Source of the DNA: Molanna angustata
Lineage: Eukaryota > Arthropoda > Insecta > Trichoptera > Molannidae
Direction of reading: 5' to 3'
DNA: 64,000 nucleotides
Assembly (NCBI GenBank): GCA_963576475.1
Contig: OY754984.1
Location: forward strand, 15,021,722-15,085,721
Positions 21,171 to 31,881 of the stretch are shown piece after piece. The first letter of the stretch is position 1; each line of letters begins with the position of its first letter. The notes under the pieces are model-generated. The model saw nothing but the letters and a program-made list of their open reading frames with translations. It made no database searches and had not been told where the DNA came from. A program made the translations under genes and the position numbers.

Positions 21171-22009
21171 GGATTACATGAAAATTCTTCTAAACACAAT
21201 TGTTCGAATGCGCAATTGTACGAATAACAATTCTTCGAAAATCAGTTATCAGAATGACAATTGTCCGAAAGCAAATTATTCGAACTAACATTTGTTGGAA
21301 AACCAATTAACCGAATTTAATATATTTTTGTGTCATTATGTTGCCTCCTTGCACATATTTGTTGCCAGTAAAATATATTCGATGAAGACTATTATTACTT
21401 GTTGTATACGTATGTTTGCACATTTTAAATAACTGATGTTTGACAGCGCGGGATAGCCTAGTTTGTACACCAGTTTATGTTTATCTTGTATTCACACCAA
21501 TTTAGTTATTTTATTTTAATATTATAGTTACTTTTTTTAAATATATAATGCAACTGGCTCACGCCAGTCGCAATTATAACTACACACAAACATAACCAAC
21601 CTATTTTTACCAAAGTTTTGTAGGTTTAGGTTTAAAAAATAGGTGTACATCCTAGGATATCTGACAGCGCAGTGCGTCGCCATGTTGTTTATTCCATATA
21701 TTTTTATTATACATAATATACTATGTAGATGTAGTACTCCGTGCAAAAAGTGAGTCATTTGTTTTCGATTCATACAAAATTTGCTAACTACGACATCTAG
21801 TATATTATAATAAAAATCTATGGTTTATTCCTCTCACAATACTACCAACATGACGTCATAAAAATTCGAACAATTGTAAATTCTGATAATTGTGTGTTCG
21901 GAAAATTGTTTTTCGAAAAAATGTGATTCGAATCATTGCCATTCGTAAAATTGATTTTCGTAAAATTGAGCATTCGAATAATTGTTTTTCGAATAATTTT
22001 CCTGTCACC
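21171..22009 (+). mobile_element. Composite hAT MITE, copy 1 (839 bp)
   Basis: Flanked by the 8-bp duplication TATAGGTA (21163-21170, 22010-22017). Imperfect terminal inverted repeats begin near GAAAATTCTTC on the left and end near GAATAATTTTC on the right. Both termini are built from CAATTGTTCGAAT-like motifs spaced about 20 bp apart. A second hAT MITE (21695-21822, duplication GTTTATTC) is nested inside, at the same place as in copy 2, so it inserted before the composite spread. The 78-codon minus-strand frame is kept in both copies but has no recognisable domain. Confidence 0.85.
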
Positions 22010-22017
22010 TATAGGTA

Positions 22018-22604
22018 GGTAGGTAGGTAATAGGTATATGGATCAGATCATCAGTGAAGTTATGTAGCTGCTGGCGCTGCTGCAGCTACCAAACGATAAC
22101 TAAGCGGAGAGATGGAGAGTAGGTATAGGTAGGTACTTGGTGCAAACCAATCTTAGGATTGTGACCCAGAAGAAGAATACTTTACTTGTCTACTAATTAA
22201 TTATTTTCTAAACTAAGCATACCTACCTATATTTTATTAAGAAGCTGCAAGAATAAAATAGGTACCTACCTACTTCTTTCATAATAAAGTCGAAATATCC
22301 AATTAAGATATAGGTAGTTATCGAAAAACAACTTGAGCCAGTCACGTTTGTGTCTTTTTTCTCGGTTGATAACTATATAGGTACCTAATGTATGCAAACC
22401 GGCCCGTTCCACGGTGAAAAGGCTCAAGAACTTTGACAGAAAATATATCTATGATCAAATAGTATAAACATAAAAATGAGTGACATCTATGACTAAATAG
22501 TATTAACAAAAAATAAATTATATTTATGATTAAATATCATTTTAAAAAAGTGATAGATCTATGATTAAATAGTATTAACAAACCATAATAAGTGACATAT
22601 ATTT
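22018..22604. repeat. Simple TAGGTA runs and a degenerate tandem repeat of about 50-55 bp
   Basis: TAGGTAGGTAGGTA lies at the left edge. About three imperfect units around ATCTATGATTAAATAGTATT occur at 22440-22600. No gene is seen. Confidence 0.55.
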
Positions 22605-23150
22605 ATTATTTTATTTTATTTATTTATTTATTAGATAAAGAATAAAAGTGATACATAATACAGTTGTTACAATATACCTATAATACAGTTACTTAATATT
22701 TAATAACATTACCCCCCAATAAGAGCTTACACTCGGGCTTTGGAGGGGATTCTACCAAATCTATAAATATTTATGTATACCTAACTTATAACATAAAAAA
22801 TCCAAATCTATAAATATTTATATATACCTAAATCGCAATACAATATTAGGTTATGAGAGATTTTATTGTCTGTCTGAAATTTGAAAGACCAGATGTATTA
22901 TTGAACTTATATCTCCCATTCAGCTCATTATAGGTACCATTTTACACCTTGGTAAGTGTAGTGTACCTAGTTGGGCGGTAGTTGTCTTTAATAGAGGTAA
23001 TTTTATATCACCCATCCTTCTTGGATGACGGCTAATGTTGCAGTTAGGATACAATTTGGACACTAAATAATCCTTGAAAATCTGACAAATTGAGGCTCTT
23101 CTATAAAGTTGTTCTGATAATTTATTGTAGTCCCACAAACATTATTCTTT
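22605..23150 (-). pseudogene. LINE C-terminal fragment and 3' UTR, copy 2
   Basis: Same family and orientation as 20610-21108. The shared 3' UTR runs to about 22858. The coding part has TTTAQL and a decayed form of the GVKWYNELN end, broken by small insertions such as TAGGTACC. 5'-truncated near 23150. Confidence 0.65.
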
Positions 23151-23244
23151 TGTGTCCAATTGTTTTTGTACCTTTCTCAAATTCAAAATAATTTTTAGTA
23201 CGTGTGTTGTACTTGTGAATTTGTATTCTCTGCTTAAGTCTTAG

Positions 23245-23356
23245 TTCAGGATCAATTTGGATCTGTGAGATAATAAATATCATAAGTCAACGGAATGTGG
23301 AAACTTGTTATTGGGTGCGTGTTAAATTAATATTTGACATAGTACCTGTTATACCT
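23245..23356 (+). repeat. SINE A tail
   Basis: Matches the 3' half of the complete SINE at 24893-25095 (GATCTGTGAGA, GAATGTGGAAACTTGTTATT, GACATAGTACCTGTTA). The tRNA-like head is missing. Confidence 0.7.
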
Positions 23357-23694
23357 AATATAAAAAAAAAAATTGTATATTTATAAATCACAATTAAATA
23401 TACATATCACAATATAAACTTTTACATTAATTAATGAAAAAAATAAATATGTTCGTTGGTAACTATGATGAAATATCATGCGCTGCATGGCCTTTTATAC
23501 CCTCAGGTAAGTGGTTAAATGCGTACGTGCCGGATCAATGTCCACCCTAGTTCTCGAACGTTCCTCCACGGAAAAATACTTCTTATAATTGTATCGTCAA
23601 TATTCTGGTAGGTTACTGATCTCGTCCTTGTGAAAATTGCACGACAACAAGATATACCTATTCGCCCCATTATTAAGTTCAATGCACTAACCAC
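23357..23694. other. Intergenic DNA, nothing recognised
   Basis: AT-rich with a moderately GC-richer part near 23470-23560. No gene or repeat family was assigned. Confidence 0.45.
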
Positions 23695-23702
23695 TTTGGG
23701 AT

Positions 23703-24551
23703 GGTGACAGGAAAATTATTCGAAAAACAATTATTCGATTGCTCAATTTTACGAAAATCAATTTTACGAATGGCAATTATTCGAATCACATTTTTTCGAA
23801 AAACAATTTTCCGAACACACAATTATCAGAATTTACAATTGTTCGAATTTTTATGACGTCATGTTGGTAGTATTGTGAGAGGAATAAACCATAGATTTTT
23901 ATTATAATATACTAGATGTCGTAGTTAGCAAATTTTGTATGAATCGAAAACAAATGACTCACTTTTTGCACGGAGTACTACATCTACATAGTATATTATG
24001 TTTAATAAAAATCTATGGAATAAACAACATGGCGACGCACCGCGCTGTCAGATATCCTAGGATGTACACCTATTTTTTAAACCTAAACCTACAAAACATT
24101 GGTAAAAATAGGTTGGTTAGGTCTGTTTGTAGTTATAATTGCGACTGGCGTGAGCCAGTTGCATTATATATTTAAAAAAGTAACTATAATATTAAAATAA
24201 AATAACTAAATTGGTGTGAATACTAGATAAACATAAACTGGTGTACAAACTAGGCTATCCCGCGCTGTCAAACATCAGTTATTAAAAATGTGCAAACATA
24301 CATACCCAACAATAATACAACAAGTAATAATAGTCTTCATCGAATATATTTTACTGGCAACAAATATGTCAAAGGAGGCAACATAATGACACAAAAATAT
24401 ATTAAATTCGGTCAATTGGTTTTCCAACAAATGTTAGTTCGAATAATTTGCTTTCGGACAATTGTCATTCTGATAACTGATTTTCGAAAAATTGTTATTC
24501 GTACAATTGCGCATTCGAACAATTGTGTTTCGAAGAATTTTCATGTAATCC
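23703..24551 (-). mobile_element. Composite hAT MITE, copy 2 (849 bp)
   Basis: Flanked by the perfect 8-bp duplication TTTGGGAT (23695-23702, 24552-24559), and inverted relative to copy 1. Ends GGTGACAGGAAAATTATTCG and CATGTAATCC. The nested 128-bp MITE is at 23890-24017 with its own duplication GAATAAAC on both sides. The palindrome GCGACTGGC-GTGA-GCCAGTTGC lies at 24141-24162. No transposase is encoded. Confidence 0.88.
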
Positions 24552-24559
24552 TTTGGGAT

Positions 24560-24892
24560 TACCTTATAATTAGGTGTATACACTATAATACCATCTGTCA
24601 TTTAAAGTTGTTCATTTTTTATTTGGATGGTGGGGAGTTTGGTTTAAAATGAAACAAAATAAAAATGATGAAAAAAAATTATACTTGATCTAAAAACTAT
24701 TTTTCATCACAGTTAATTCTTATGATTAATATAGCATAATACATTATATTTCATAATGAAGCCTCCATTGAGTGGTTAAATTCATTGTTTAAAACATGAA
24801 GGTATTAATATATGTATATATATCAAATTTCATGTTTTTATTTGTATAATCTTTTTCCTGAGAGAATGATCAAATTTTAAGATAATATCGTC
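24560..24892. other. AT-rich DNA, nothing recognised
   Basis: No gene or repeat boundary was seen in this stretch. Confidence 0.5.
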
Positions 24893-25095
24893 GGCCTTAG
24901 TTCGTTAGGATTAGTTGGTTAGGTATCTGATTGCTGATTCAAAGGTCCCGGGTTCGATTCCCGGTGGAGACACAGTTTTTAATTTCAATCTGGATCTGTG
25001 AGACGATTAATATCGTAAGTCTCCAGAATGTGGTATTTGTTATTGGGTGTGTGTTAAATTAATATTGACATAGTACCTGTTAGTTACCCGAGAAA
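24893..25095 (+). repeat. SINE A, near full length (about 200 bp)
   Basis: tRNA-like head with TTAGTTGGTTAGGTATCTG and B box GGGTTCGATTCCC, followed by a tRNA-unrelated body and the tail GACATAGTACCTGTTAGTTA. This is the reference copy for the family in this window. Confidence 0.8.
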
Positions 25096-25267
25096 AAATA
25101 ATATCTTAATATGCTCTCTATGCAGGTAGGTACAACCAACTAAAAATATTCCATACAAAAATAGCGCTCGGTATTTGATAAGCAGTTTTAATTTTTTTAT
25201 TGATTTCTTAATTGTTTAGTGATCCAAATGAAAAATGATATATTTCTTAATCTATAATTTTTATTTT

Positions 25268-25483
25268 TGTGTTGTTTCTCGGGCAATTAACAGGTACTAT
25301 GTCAAATATTAATTTAACACGCACCCAATAACAAGTTGCCACATTCTGGAGACATATGATATTTAATGTTTCACAGATCCTGGCTGAAAACACAATTAAA
25401 AAGTGTGTCTCCACTGGGAATCAAACTTGGGACCCTTCGCTCAGGAGCTAGATATCTAACCAACTGAGCCACAAAGGCCGATA
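25268..25483 (-). repeat. SINE A, minus strand, near full length
   Basis: Reverse of the copy at 24893, with tail ACAGGTACTATGTCAAATA and head ending CCAACTGAGCCACAA. The two copies face each other 170 bp apart, so a transcript through both could fold back on itself. Confidence 0.8.
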
Positions 25484-25805
25484 ATAACATATTACATTAA
25501 AAATATAAATTATTCTATGTTTTAAAAAAGTTATTCTATAATTTTTTACTCCGTTTTATTTTCTCCTTTAGTGGAAGGTTACAAGAGGGTAGTGGAGTAG
25601 TCTTAAAGGCGACTCTTTGCTCTTTGTCTGGTCATTCTCTAGGGATAAAGAGTATTGCAAACTTTTATATAACAAAAAAAATATTTATAACTGGAATGTA
25701 TTGTTTTTCATACTCTTTTCATTTATTTTTTTATTTTAGAATCTCAATACACTTATGTGCGTGATAGTAATAAAATGTTCAAATTGATAAGTTTTTTTTT
25801 GTACT
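25484..25805. other. Intergenic DNA, nothing recognised
   Basis: No gene found. It ends directly at the next HINE-like element. Confidence 0.5.
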
Positions 25806-26812
25806 ACTAGTTGCATGTAACACATGAGATCCAACTGTCGATAGCGATAGTATGTATAGTTGAAGAATATGTACCAAACTATAAACCCATAGATACAAAT
25901 TATTGAATATTTTCAGATATTTTGTTTTCTATACAACATTTGTAGGTATGTATGTCAAGATAGGATAGTATGGAGGAAGATCCTTTTTCCTACCCAGAAT
26001 ATGCAAATAGCATGATGGTATGTATGTATGTTTGGAGATGAAGTATCAAACTATTAAGTCTTCTTACATATTGTGTATAGGCGACTGCCATACAAAATGT
26101 ATGAAGCGATGTCGTCACTAAATTCAATTTTTAAAAAAATTGTTAAAAAAAAATTGAGATCTTCTACTACAATGTTAATATTTTTTATAGAAAATTAAAT
26201 TATCTAGTTGGGGTGTTTCGGCTTTTTTCGATTATTGTAAAAGTTTTGGAAATATAGGCAGTTAAACTCATAAATTTATCATAAAAAAAATATTTTTCTT
26301 AATAAAAAATGTTTGAGAAACCCTGGAATTTTTTTGAAAAAACTCATTTGAGATTTTGTATTTGTCTATGTTTGTACCAATTTTCAGCGTTCTAGCGTTT
26401 ATGGTTTCTGAGATATATGGAAAAATAAAATAAAAATTCAAAAGTTGATAACCCCTGACTGAAACAAAAATTCAAAATTCCGAGTATAAAAGTTTTGTAG
26501 GCCTGTAACTGTTTATATATTCTGAAATTTTAGGCTCTGTAAATTGAGCGGATCAAAAGTTATAAGGGGGGGACGGACACACAGACACACAGACACACAC
26601 ACAGACACACGAAATGTTCTACTCCGAATTCTGAGTAAATCCGTGTATGGAACATATATGCTGCGAAGCCTCTAAGTTGGTGTTTTTTGACTTCAAAGTT
26701 GGAAAAGCCGTGAAAAAAGTAGACCTCTCCATACAATTCTCGCGTATTCTGGCTTGATACATTGTCGATATGTTAAGAGAACAAAGTTCTCCTGAACAAA
26801 TCGACAGTTGGA
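25806..26812 (+). mobile_element. HINE-like element, copy 3
   Basis: Full-length copy with a shorter CACAGA array (26575-26610), the GAGAAC/GTTCTC terminal hairpin and the end TCGACAGTTGGA. It is very close in sequence to 8816-9870 outside the microsatellite, so the subfamily is young. Confidence 0.65.
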
Positions 26813-27704
26813 TAAACTGTAGAATGCTTCTATAATGCTTACGCTTGTTGTTAACACAAATATTTTCTATAATTTATATGAAAGCTATTGCAATTACAAA
26901 AATGTAATTATCTTATTAAAAATTACAAAAAATGTACCTAATTTAGATAATATATAGTACAGCTTCAATAATCTCAACACCTACAATTTATATCCTGTTT
27001 GGATGTACGAAGCGTTCGGATTACAGTATGCTGATATTTTGAAAGGCAATTTTCAAAGTAAAATAATATGTATGTTTTAATATGCAAAATGCTATTAATC
27101 ACACTTTTTTTAAAGACAAAACCTTTTATCCCTACTACGGCATTTTGAGTTATTGAGAAGTGGCGGTTGCTAAGGGGCAAGGGAATTGTTCGGATTATAG
27201 ATGTGTTTGGATAAGCTGGAGTTGGGATTATTGAGGCTCAACTGTAACTATCTACATATATTATATTATATAGTATGATTATGAATATTTTCCTCAGATT
27301 TGCACATTTATTTCGAATTCTTAAGAAACCTAGATTTGAGATTTTTATCGTAAATTTTAAGACTATTTGACTACAATACTGTATTGCATCTATCGAAAGG
27401 CAACTGTGGCGTCAACTAATTATAATATAAAAATATCATCTGGTTTTAATTATAATAATCATATCAAACTGAATAATTGAACAAGTGTTCTATGTTTGTC
27501 CTGCAAATATAATAACATATGTACATTATACACAACCTAGCTTTATATCTACCTAAGTATGTATATTTAAATAAATATGTCTACTATTAAAACTGGTTTA
27601 AATATTTTTCAATTAAAACATTTAAAATAATTTACTATATAAAGTGACCTGCACTTAAAATTTTACTAAGTATTTGTTATTTAAAAGTAGTCAACATATA
27701 CACT
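26813..27704. other. AT-rich intergenic DNA, nothing recognised
   Basis: No supported coding, SINE or terminal-repeat signal. Confidence 0.5.
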
Positions 27705-28060
27705 ATCAGGCCACATCCTAACGGAGTAGACATAGATAACCAAGTTTCACAAAACTGTATATTTTCACTTTATACGTGGCTTCCTTTCGCCGATTGTTCA
27801 GACTTCTTATATCTTATGAATTCAAAATATCGTTCACAACCCTTGCTTTTCACTCAATACCTTTCACTTTTAGTATATTGCTTTGGTCAGTTGTGATTTC
27901 GAACATTGGTAATAGATATTCATTATGTTTATAATATCCTTGTTTATTTTACATTCTTGTGTCCACATTTTTTATTCTATAACACATTGTTCTGCTACAT
28001 TCTCTTCTGAATGATTGCATTTCTACATCAAATTATATTATTATCATTAAAGTTAAAAAC
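27705..28060 (-). pseudogene. Degenerate LINE 3' end (RTE-like family of 63510)
   Basis: Weak resemblance, on the minus strand, to the LINE tail at 63510-64000 (CCACATCCTAACGGAGTAGA against the ATGTCCC...GGGGTAGGCAGA signature, and TGTCCACATTTT...TATTCTATAACACAT). Too decayed to translate. Confidence 0.35.
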
Positions 28061-28697
28061 ATTGGAAGGAATGTATAATGTTTAAAGTACATTTCTTATA
28101 TTTGCCAAGTCATACTAAAAATCTATACCTACAGAAGACCCGAGGCAATCCAACTAACATTTTGCTTGACCGAGTCGGATTATCCAATAGTCGGACTATA
28201 TATAGTATTATTATTATCCTATTAGGATTATATTGCAGACTATATATTGATACAGTTTTGTGATAAATACATACATATGTGCATTAGAACTCCAATTATC
28301 TAGATTAATTGGATAATAATGGAAAATAGGTACCTTATGTATGTTGTAGTAATTTCTTTAAAAACAATAATAAAGGGATCTGCATAATTGACGATATGGA
28401 TGATTGTAATTCTACTAGAGTGATAAAAAAGTAATTTGATAGTGATAACAATGTGTACGAAATGTCTGTCGTTCAGGTCTAGCGGACTCTTCACTTTCTG
28501 GACTCCCTGATTAGTGCATTATAATAATAGTTATTCAACGATTGAAAACAATCGACTTCTAGGTTAAATAAATTTCCACAACATCTTTGGATCTCTTCGG
28601 AGCTGAGATCCGTTGTATTTGTGAAACCCTTAACGGGTGTTCGTTTTTTTCTTATATCTTTTTTTTGAACCGCGAATGTCGATTAGTTCTGTGCGGG
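28061..28697 (-). other. Likely Orai 3' UTR and downstream flank
   Basis: Lies directly 3' of the Orai stop codon on the minus strand. A 7-bp hairpin GGATCTC/GAGATCC lies at about 28589-28611. No clear minus-strand AATAAA was found, so the 3' end is not placed. Confidence 0.4.
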
Positions 28698-28849
28698 TCA
28701 GACCGGTGAATTGGTTTTGGTCACAACCACCGAATCCAAGTTTCTCTTCATGCTCTCCAGCTGTTCCAAGTCTTCAGTTGAAGCTTCGCATTTGTGCACG
28801 ACGAGGGAGTGATAGAAGTGGACTGCGAACGCTACGAACACGATTAACA
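28698..28849 (-). CDS. Orai: Orai calcium channel, exon 5 (last): TM4 end and C-terminus
   Basis: The acceptor TTTTTCAG precedes 28849, and the stop is at 28698-28700. Together with the split codon from exon 4 it reads VLIVFVAFAVHFYHSLVVHK, the second half of TM4 and the hinge. A short tail with LEQLESMKRNLDSV follows, matching the coiled coil that binds STIM in this family. The tail after TM4 is short, about 36 residues after the VHFYHSL segment. The total exon length keeps the frame exactly. Confidence 0.93.
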
Positions 28850-28984
28850 CTGAAAAATAAAGAAGTACAAAAATTTTATAGTTAAAGATCGATTAGAAAT
28901 GTTTTGTTGCTTCCCCCATCCTTTTATTCATATTAACAGAACTCTAGTATGAGCATATTATAAAGTGGAGAATTCTAGATTTAA

Positions 28985-29450
28985 ATGCCAAGTGTATAAT
29001 TGTGTTTTATTGTCAAAATATATAGTTATGTTTTAATGTTAAATGTATAATTGTGTTTGAGTGCCAAATGTATAATTGTGTTTTATTTACAAATTTATAA
29101 TTCTGTTTGTCTACTGTATCTATAATTGTGTATTAGTGATAAATTTATAATTGTGTTTTAGTGCCAAATGTACTAATGTATTTTAGTGCCAAAATGTGTA
29201 ACTGCGTTTTAGTCTCAGATGTACTTATAATTGTGTTTTAGCACCAAATGAATTAATAATGTATTTTAGTGCCAAAATGTGTAACTGCGTTTTAGTCTCA
29301 GATGTACTTATAATTGTGTTTTAGCGCCAAATGAATTAATAATGTATTTTAGTGTCAAAATGTGTAACTGCGTTTTAGTGCCAAATTTATAATTGTGTTT
29401 TAGTGCCAAATGTATTATTGTATTTCAGTGCCAAATGTATAATTTAACAT
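28985..29450. repeat. Imperfect minisatellite in Orai intron 4
   Basis: Repeated TATAATTGTGTTTTAGTGCC and ATGTATAATTGTG units of roughly 25-35 bp fill most of the 656-bp intron. Two longer blocks near 29190-29360 are nearly identical, showing secondary duplication. Confidence 0.8.
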
Positions 29451-29505
29451 ATGGTTTCGAAGAATTAGGCAACTGCACCATGCTCAGAATCAGTACATAA
29501 TTTAC

Positions 29506-29607
29506 CTGGTATAACTATTACTGTAGCCGCAGTTGCTGCAACAAAGGAATAGTCCCAGAATTTCACCCAACAGAGGATGGCCACCTCCACCAAGAAGAGA
29601 AACAGAC
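29506..29607 (-). CDS. Orai: Orai calcium channel, exon 4: TM3 and start of TM4
   Basis: 102 nt between acceptor TTTTCAG and donor G|GTAAAT. It reads LFLFLVEVAILCWVKFWDYS, then ATAATVIVIP. The TM3 glutamate (E303 of the 379-aa model, human E190) and the TM4 proline (P329, human P245), both important for gating in the family, are present. Both junctions split a codon in the phases required by the neighbouring exons. Confidence 0.94.
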
Positions 29608-30005
29608 CTGAAAATATTTTACCGCCATTGAAAACATCACATTGAATTTAATCCAAGAAAATAATATCAGATTTTATCACTCCATGTTCCTTTTATTGGG
29701 GTAGGCAGAGATATTCGAGCACCATGCACTTCTGTCTTTGATTTCAATGATTCTTTTTTAATCAAATAGGTACTACTACTTTAGGGGTGGTTCCATATAA
29801 GTTTGATCAAGATCTGGTGATGGGATTCACAAGAAAATCTATAAACTCTTCAAATCTATAAATCTATAAAAAAAAAGGCATCTGGAATCTATTTTTTTGT
29901 ATGATAGATTATTAATTAAATATGGAAAACAGAATATAATATTTTGAATAGTTGTTGCTAAGTCACTGTATAAAAATAAAAATGTCAAAAATTTTGAAGA
30001 CCAAC

Positions 30006-30260
30006 CTAGCACAGTGCTGAATGCCCAAGCCAGTTCTATGAACCCTCTCATCCTTTCGTGAGGCGACTCCCTGAGTACGTCTCCGGCAGACATCTTGCTG
30101 ACTGCATCGATGTTGGGCAGCAGGTAAGTGGATATCATGAGGGCGAATATGTGCACTGCCACGAGGACAGTTGTGCACACGGCGAACATCACAAACAGCC
30201 ATTCTGGAACGTTTGTCGGCTCGTTGATTTGCAGCTCTACCATCGCTATCATGGCGAAAC
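30006..30260 (-). CDS. Orai: Orai calcium channel, exon 3: TM1, TM2 and selectivity filter
   Basis: Core exon of a store-operated (CRAC) calcium channel, a plasma-membrane pore opened by the ER calcium sensor STIM (family knowledge). It reads [11 protein letters not shown] (TM1, selectivity glutamate E219, human E106), [17 protein letters not shown] (TM2, with the conserved His) and ESPHERM, then [12 protein letters not shown] into TM3. The acceptor TTTTTTCAG precedes 30260, and the donor G|GTTGGT is at 30005. The TM1-TM2 loop reads [11 protein letters not shown]: two of the three acidic residues of the human outer vestibule are replaced by N or P, and the third position is N as in fly. Plus-strand frames across this region are shadows of this exon. 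Confidence 0.96.
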
Positions 30261-30339
30261 CTGAAAAAAGACATCAACTAATTAAACGAGTAGTTTGTGT
30301 GGCGACTCTGAAATGGAAATAGGGAAGACAAATAGTCAG

Positions 30340-30560
30340 GAGCTCTGACTATAATTGGACAAAGACAGTGCTGACTCGAAGACCTTGTCTGACAAAGAGA
30401 GGTTTGGGGCAACCACAGCTGAGGTGGAGGGATGATGTCAAACGATATGCTGGCACGTCCTGGCCTGTGCAAACTGCACAAGACAGGACGCCATGTAGGC
30501 AGATACGAGTAAAGGAGGTCTTTGTACAGGAGTGAACGGAAATAAGCTGAGACAGAAGAT
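30340..30560 (+). pseudogene. LINE C-terminal fragment in Orai intron 2
   Basis: The plus strand reads KTVLTRRPCLTKRGLGQPQL, RWRDDVKRYAGTSW and VQTAQDR. The PQLRWRDDVKRYAG...W...AQDR pattern is the end of a non-LTR retrotransposon ORF. It is truncated at both ends and opposite in orientation to Orai. Confidence 0.7.
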
Positions 30561-30599
30561 GTTTGTGAGCAACACTCATCTCTTCAGTTGGTGTACACC

Positions 30600-31751
30600 A
30601 GTGGCGTAGCTAGCTAACAGAATAATCACGCAAAGCACGTGGGCTAAGCTAGACAAGGGGCCCCAATTTCAATAAAAATAATGCAAAAAATAGTCGTAAG
30701 TGAAAATAGAATTCATTTAATGCATATTATATTCTGATGTATCTCTCTATATATATACCTAGATGCATAGCGACGCAAACTTGTGTGTTATTTATATATT
30801 TAATTTGTGTAGGTGCCTATTTAATTTTTTTGTTTTTATCTTCATACGATTTTACAGTAGCGTCTAGTCCCAGCTCTTATTTTCTGCATTCTTAGGTTAG
30901 GTTTAAGTTTGTTTATAATAATAATAGCGACTCGCGTGAGCGAGTTGCTTTATAAATTGTTATAAATAAAATTTGTATATATATTTTTTTTAATTTTTCG
31001 CATTGAATAAGTATATAATTTCACAGCTCATTTGACTCCATACTACGAGATCTCAACCAATCAGATATAGCCAACCGGAAACAGAATGCGTAATGGTAAA
31101 TGCGGATTGTAGACGCTAGTCGATTTTACTATTTCTTTGTGGTCAGTACAAAGTTATTTTTATTTATTTATATTTTTTTTTTATCTTATTTCATAGCAGT
31201 AACAAATTTAATCCTTCTCGCATCTATAGATAGGTACTTTACTATGGATATTTAAAATGATCATCATCTTTTTGCCAATTTTTTAATATCTCAATAGAGA
31301 CGAAGTTGGAATATTATAGGGGAACCGAGAAATCAAGGCACCTACAGGGATTACGACTTGTCATCGGCTGGTTTACGTTATCACTTTATGCGCTTGCGCA
31401 ACGTTCACCAATTATCCCTTTTTATTGAGTTCCTAAATATTTTTTTTTAGTTTTTGAAAGTTCATAAATATTTTTTCATAGATATTGTAGTTCTTGAAAA
31501 TAAGCTGTTATAACCATTGCCATCTATGTAATGACGAAGAAACTTTTTTGTAACGCACCCTATTGAGAAATTGATTAATATATCATTGACTCCCGATAAG
31601 AAAAAAATCCACTGTTTGCTTTTGTGCAACAGTAAAAAAATTCCATGATCATCATTAAACGAAATTAGTCTGTTTTTTTTTCATGTATTTTTTTGTATAT
31701 TTTAAAAGACTGTATTTTTGGTATTTTTCCCTTAAATAAATAAATTCGATG
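30600..31751. other. Orai intron 2 DNA with dispersed repeats
   Basis: Contains TTAGGTTAGG followed by the palindrome GCGACTCGC-GTGA-GCGAGTTGC (30927-30948), related to the one in the composite hAT MITEs. It also contains a repeat at about 31270-31540 that recurs inverted at 53305-53540 (ATAGAGACGAA, TTATGCGCTTGCGCAACGTT). No gene. Confidence 0.5.
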
Positions 31752-31881
31752 GATGCATGCAAAATGGACTGAGAATGAATTCAGCTAAATCTAAAGTGAT
31801 GGTATTTGAGAAGAGCGAAAGACGAACAAAATACGAGATACGAGTGGAGAATGTACAATTAGAACAAGTCGATGATTATTT

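Noticed and set aside
29839..30322. Plus-strand and out-of-frame minus frames around 30 kb
   Set aside because: Shadows of Orai exon 3, whose splice sites and conserved residues fix the true frame.
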